A DNA stretch of 64,000 nucleotides from Coprococcus sp. GTDB lineage: Bacteria; Bacillota; Clostridia; Lachnospirales; Lachnospiraceae. The position numbers and the translations under genes were made by a program. This document shows positions 61,918 through 64,000 of the stretch, in pieces. The DNA is taken from the NCBI GenBank assembly GCA_022793995.1, contig JAAWDY010000068.1, forward strand, positions 1-64,000, given 5' to 3'. How positions within the stretch are numbered: the first letter of the stretch is position 1; every line of letters starts with the position of its first letter. The notes under the pieces were generated by a model. It saw only the letters and a list, made by a program, of their open reading frames with translations, was not told the DNA's origin and made no database searches.

Positions 61918-62934
61918 GTGGGAAAAGTCAGACTGGTCGATATAGGGCGCCATCTAGGCGTCAGTTCGGTGACGGTGCATAACGCGCTGACGGGAAACCG
62001 GGGCGTCAGCGACGAGCTGCGCAGGAAGATCGTCGATACAGCGAAAGAGATGGGATATGAACAGAACGATTCCGCTAAAAAGAAAGAAGAGGCGGTCGGT
62101 GAGTTCAGAAAGATCGGGGTACTGATCGCAGAAAATTATCTGGCGCAGTATTCTACTTACTATTGGAAAATCTACCAGGAGCTATCTTTGATTGCGACGG
62201 AGAAGCGGTGCTACACGATCATCGAGGTGCTGAAAAAGGAGATGGAAAAGAGAACCCTTGAGCTTCCCCAGATCATAAAAAACGGAAGCATCGAAGGGCT
62301 TATTATCATCGGTGAGATCGATAAAAAATATTTACGGATGCTTCAAAGGGACAGCGATGTCCCGGTCGTATTCGTTGATTTCTATAACAATGAGATCGCG
62401 CAGGACGCGGTCATTGCGGACAATTTCTACGGGATGTACCGGATGACGGAGCTTCTGTTCGAGCAGGGGATTGAAGAAATCGGTTTTATCGGATCGATCT
62501 ATGAGACGAGCAGTATCATGGACCGGTACTGCGGTTTTATGAAATCCATACTGGAGCACGGGAAAACGGTGCCCCAGGAATGGCTGATCGAGGACAGGGA
62601 TGCGGTGGGGCAGGTAGGATTTGAACTGCCCAGGTGCCTCCCCCAGGCGTTTGTCTGTAACTGCGATTTGGTAGCAGGGATGACTGTATCCAAGCTGCAG
62701 GAGCTGGGGATCAAAGTTCCGGAACAAATCTCGGTGGTGGGATTCGACAACTACCTGTACCCTGGCTTTGCGGATATGAAGATCACGACGTATGAGGTCA
62801 ATACAAAAGCCATGGCAAAAGTGGCGGTAGACAAGATGCTGAAGCGTCTTAGGAATCCTGCGAAAGGAAGAAATCTGGAAATTGTATCCGGGCATGTGGT
62901 ATGGAAAAATAGCGTAAAGGCTAAAAATAATTAA
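61918..62934 (+). CDS. LacI-family transcriptional regulator
   Basis: 338 residues from a GTG start behind GAAGGAGGG. The N-terminal helix-turn-helix is KVRLVDIGRHLGVSSVTVHNALTGNRGVSDELRRKIVDTAKEMGY. A periplasmic-binding-like sensor domain follows (IGVLIAENYLAQYSTYYWKIYQELSLIA, GLIIIGEIDKKYLRML, PVVFVDFYN, VVGFDNYLYPG). Encoded between the alpha-galactosidase and transporter genes, it probably represses both and is released by a galactoside. The shared TTAAATTAA core is a good operator candidate, though short and AT-rich. Confidence 0.88.
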   Translation: MGKVRLVDIGRHLGVSSVTVHNALTGNRGVSDELRRKIVDTAKEMGYEQNDSAKKKEEAVGEFRKIGVLIAENYLAQYSTYYWKIYQELSLIATEKRCYTIIEVLKKEMEKRTLELPQIIKNGSIEGLIIIGEIDKKYLRMLQRDSDVPVVFVDFYNNEIAQDAVIADNFYGMYRMTELLFEQGIEEIGFIGSIYETSSIMDRYCGFMKSILEHGKTVPQEWLIEDRDAVGQVGFELPRCLPQAFVCNCDLVAGMTVSKLQELGIKVPEQISVVGFDNYLYPGFADMKITTYEVNTKAMAKVAVDKMLKRLRNPAKGRNLEIVSGHVVWKNSVKAKNN

Positions 62935-63083
62935 TTGATAAAAAGATTAATTCATAAATTAAGTTGATTATTATGTAAAACAATACAAAATAAACAAAAT
63001 AGCAAATTGGAAAAGTAGAAAAAACGGCGAAAATGTGCAAGGCGGCAGAATGGTAATTGCAAAAAATCTCGAAAAGTATTAAA

Positions 63084-63114
63084 GTTAAATTAACTTAAAA
63101 ATAGTTAAATTAAT
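63084..63114 (+). promoter_or_regulatory. Two operator-like sites before the transporter genes
   Basis: GTTAAATTAAC (63084-63094, a perfect palindrome) and GTTAAATTAAT (63104-63114) are 20 bp apart, two helical turns. Both hold the TTAAATTAA core found in front of the alpha-galactosidase gene. The interval 62935-63134 is otherwise AT-rich with no gene. Confidence 0.6.
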
Positions 63115-63134
63115 ATTAAACGGAGGTAAAAGCA

Positions 63135-63556
63135 ATGAAAAAGAAGTTATGCAGCCTTGCACTTGCTTTGTCCATGACTCTGTCATTGGCAGCTTGCGGA
63201 GGAAACGGAGGGGACCCGGGAGCAAATTCAGCGAATGTCCCGACTATCGATGAACTAAATTTTGACGACTACAAGGATCTGAAGGCGGAGATTCGTGTCC
63301 TTACCGACAGCTCCCGGAACTTTTGAGCGCATTCTCAGAAGTAGAGATGCTCTCTGACAACGCTCCTTTGGAAGGCGAGGAAAGCCTTTATGACGATATC
63401 CGTAATACGGCGGAGGTTATGAGCGGCGGACATCCGGTAGGAGAGCTTCTGGAGGCAGCACTTTATGGGACAAACACCTTTGACGAAATGATGGATCAGT
63501 GGAATGAAAAATGGACCAGCGCCCAGGAGAGTTTCGGGGTTGAGGTAAACGAATAG
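63135..63556 (+). pseudogene. Sugar ABC transporter solute-binding lipoprotein with internal deletion
   Basis: The first 58 or so codons encode a lipoprotein signal (KKKLCSLALALSMTLSLAACGG, lipobox LAAC) and the opening EIRVLTDSS of a family 1 sugar-binding protein. The frame then stops at 63323. In another frame, from about 63305, comes the C-terminal end (LPELLSAFSEVEMLSDNAPLEGEESLYDDI through NTFDEMMDQWNEKWTSAQESFGVEV). A normal protein is about 430-450 residues; here only about 140 codons in two frames remain, so some 300 codons are missing. A collapsed assembly is an alternative. Confidence 0.82.
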
Positions 63557-63660
63557 GATCCGCATTTAAAAGATGAGATTACTGGAGAGAGGCGGCTCCC
63601 CGGAGGAAACTGCCTCCCTTCTTACTTTAAGAAATACATCGTGTCTGAAAGGAGAATAAT

Positions 63661-64000
63661 ATGAGTAATCCGAAAACGAACACTCAGGCAGAGCCGCAGT
63701 CCTTTAAGAAATGGATCGGTACCAGGAAGGTACAGAGAAGGCTGGTTATCTTTACATTCATGTTTGTACCGCTTTTCTTGCTTCTGATGTTCACCTATAT
63801 TCCGTTTGCGAAGATGGTACAGTTCAGTTTTTACAATATGAAGTACATAGGCGCAAGGACGTTTGTGGGGCTTAAGAACTATGTGGAGATATTCCAGAGG
63901 AAAGAGATCTTCGGTTCCCTGCTTGTCAGTCTTTACTATATGGCAGGCGGTGCGGTACAGCTTGCTCTGGCCTTGTTTTTTGCGACAATGATGGTATTTA
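63661..64000 (+). CDS. ABC sugar permease, 5' part (MsmF/MalF type)
   Basis: The open frame starts at ATG 63661 behind GAAAGGAGAA and runs off the window end. Residues about 27-45 (LVIFTFMFVPLFLLLMFTYIPF) form the first membrane helix, then YNMKYIGARTFVGLKNYVEIF and further helices (SLLVSLYYMAGGAVQLALALFF). This matches the MalF/MsmF permease subunit of carbohydrate importers. The second permease and ATPase would be expected beyond the window. A weak GAGGCGG/CTGCCTC stem lies between it and the broken binding-protein gene. Confidence 0.85.
   Translation, partial: MSNPKTNTQAEPQSFKKWIGTRKVQRRLVIFTFMFVPLFLLLMFTYIPFAKMVQFSFYNMKYIGARTFVGLKNYVEIFQRKEIFGSLLVSLYYMAGGAVQLALALFFATMMVF

Overview
The window looks like a chromosomal segment of a Gram-positive, low-to-mid GC gut Clostridia, most likely Lachnospiraceae. 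The evidence is the gene content and style: strong AGGAGG ribosome sites, TTGACA/TATAAT-type promoters with 17-bp spacers, a eukaryote-like HisA, RqcH, a CYTH protein, a GGGtGRT protein paired with a NifU-like scaffold, and an AgaA-type GH36 alpha-galactosidase next to a LacI regulator. The species cannot be fixed from sequence alone.

Layout. (1) 1-16,480 is core housekeeping: hisA, secA, prfB (with a programmed frameshift), an ACT-domain regulator, hom, lysC, a CYTH protein, a DJ-1/PfpI protein, a membrane-anchored protein, then the proteostasis block tig-clpP-clpX-lon-ysxC. (2) 16,490-20,290 is a three-gene stress/envelope operon: membrane protein, solute-binding/VWA fusion, TelA. (3) 20,290-22,030 holds a decapitated ATP-binding gene, a coiled-coil protein, and a very small type I toxin with a convergent antisense RNA. 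(4) 22,290-39,780 is an accessory surface-glycan or modification region. Its core, about 23,860-29,840, is strikingly AT-rich and looks acquired. It encodes a 29-residue peptide, an FkbM methyltransferase, a propeller-like protein, a cobalamin-type radical SAM enzyme and a zinc-ribbon methyltransferase. The rest encodes UDP-glucose dehydrogenase, a nucleotide-sugar epimerase, an RgpF-like protein, a GT2 glycosyltransferase, a HAD protein, a TarI/IspD-like cytidylyltransferase and another epimerase. Six of these proteins carry what looks like the same extra Rossmann-like domain, at either end of the protein.

(5) 39,800-45,650 has a DUF4143-type ATPase behind three exactly spaced 13-bp iterons, a wrecked AAA-ATPase-like/PDDEXK gene, and a large hybrid histidine kinase. 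(6) 45,690-56,700 is core again: murI, an M23 peptidase, rqcH, then yicC-gmk-rpoZ-rimO-pgsA-cinA and an acetyltransferase/DUF3298-like fusion. (7) 56,700-58,800 has a folded repeat element, then the NifU-like/GGGtGRT pair. (8) 58,850-59,440 is a second toxin-like small membrane protein with an RBS-sequestering leader and a convergent small RNA. (9) 59,530-64,000 is an alpha-galactoside locus: GH36 enzyme, LacI regulator, a solute-binding protein gene with a large internal deletion, and the start of an ABC permease. A shared 9-bp operator core lies in front of both transcription units.

The most interesting system is the 22-40 kb region: a peptide-plus-enzymes or glycan-modification cluster built around a repeatedly reused Rossmann-like module. 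Next come the two type I toxin-like loci. No tRNA, rRNA, CRISPR array or complete insertion sequence was recognised.
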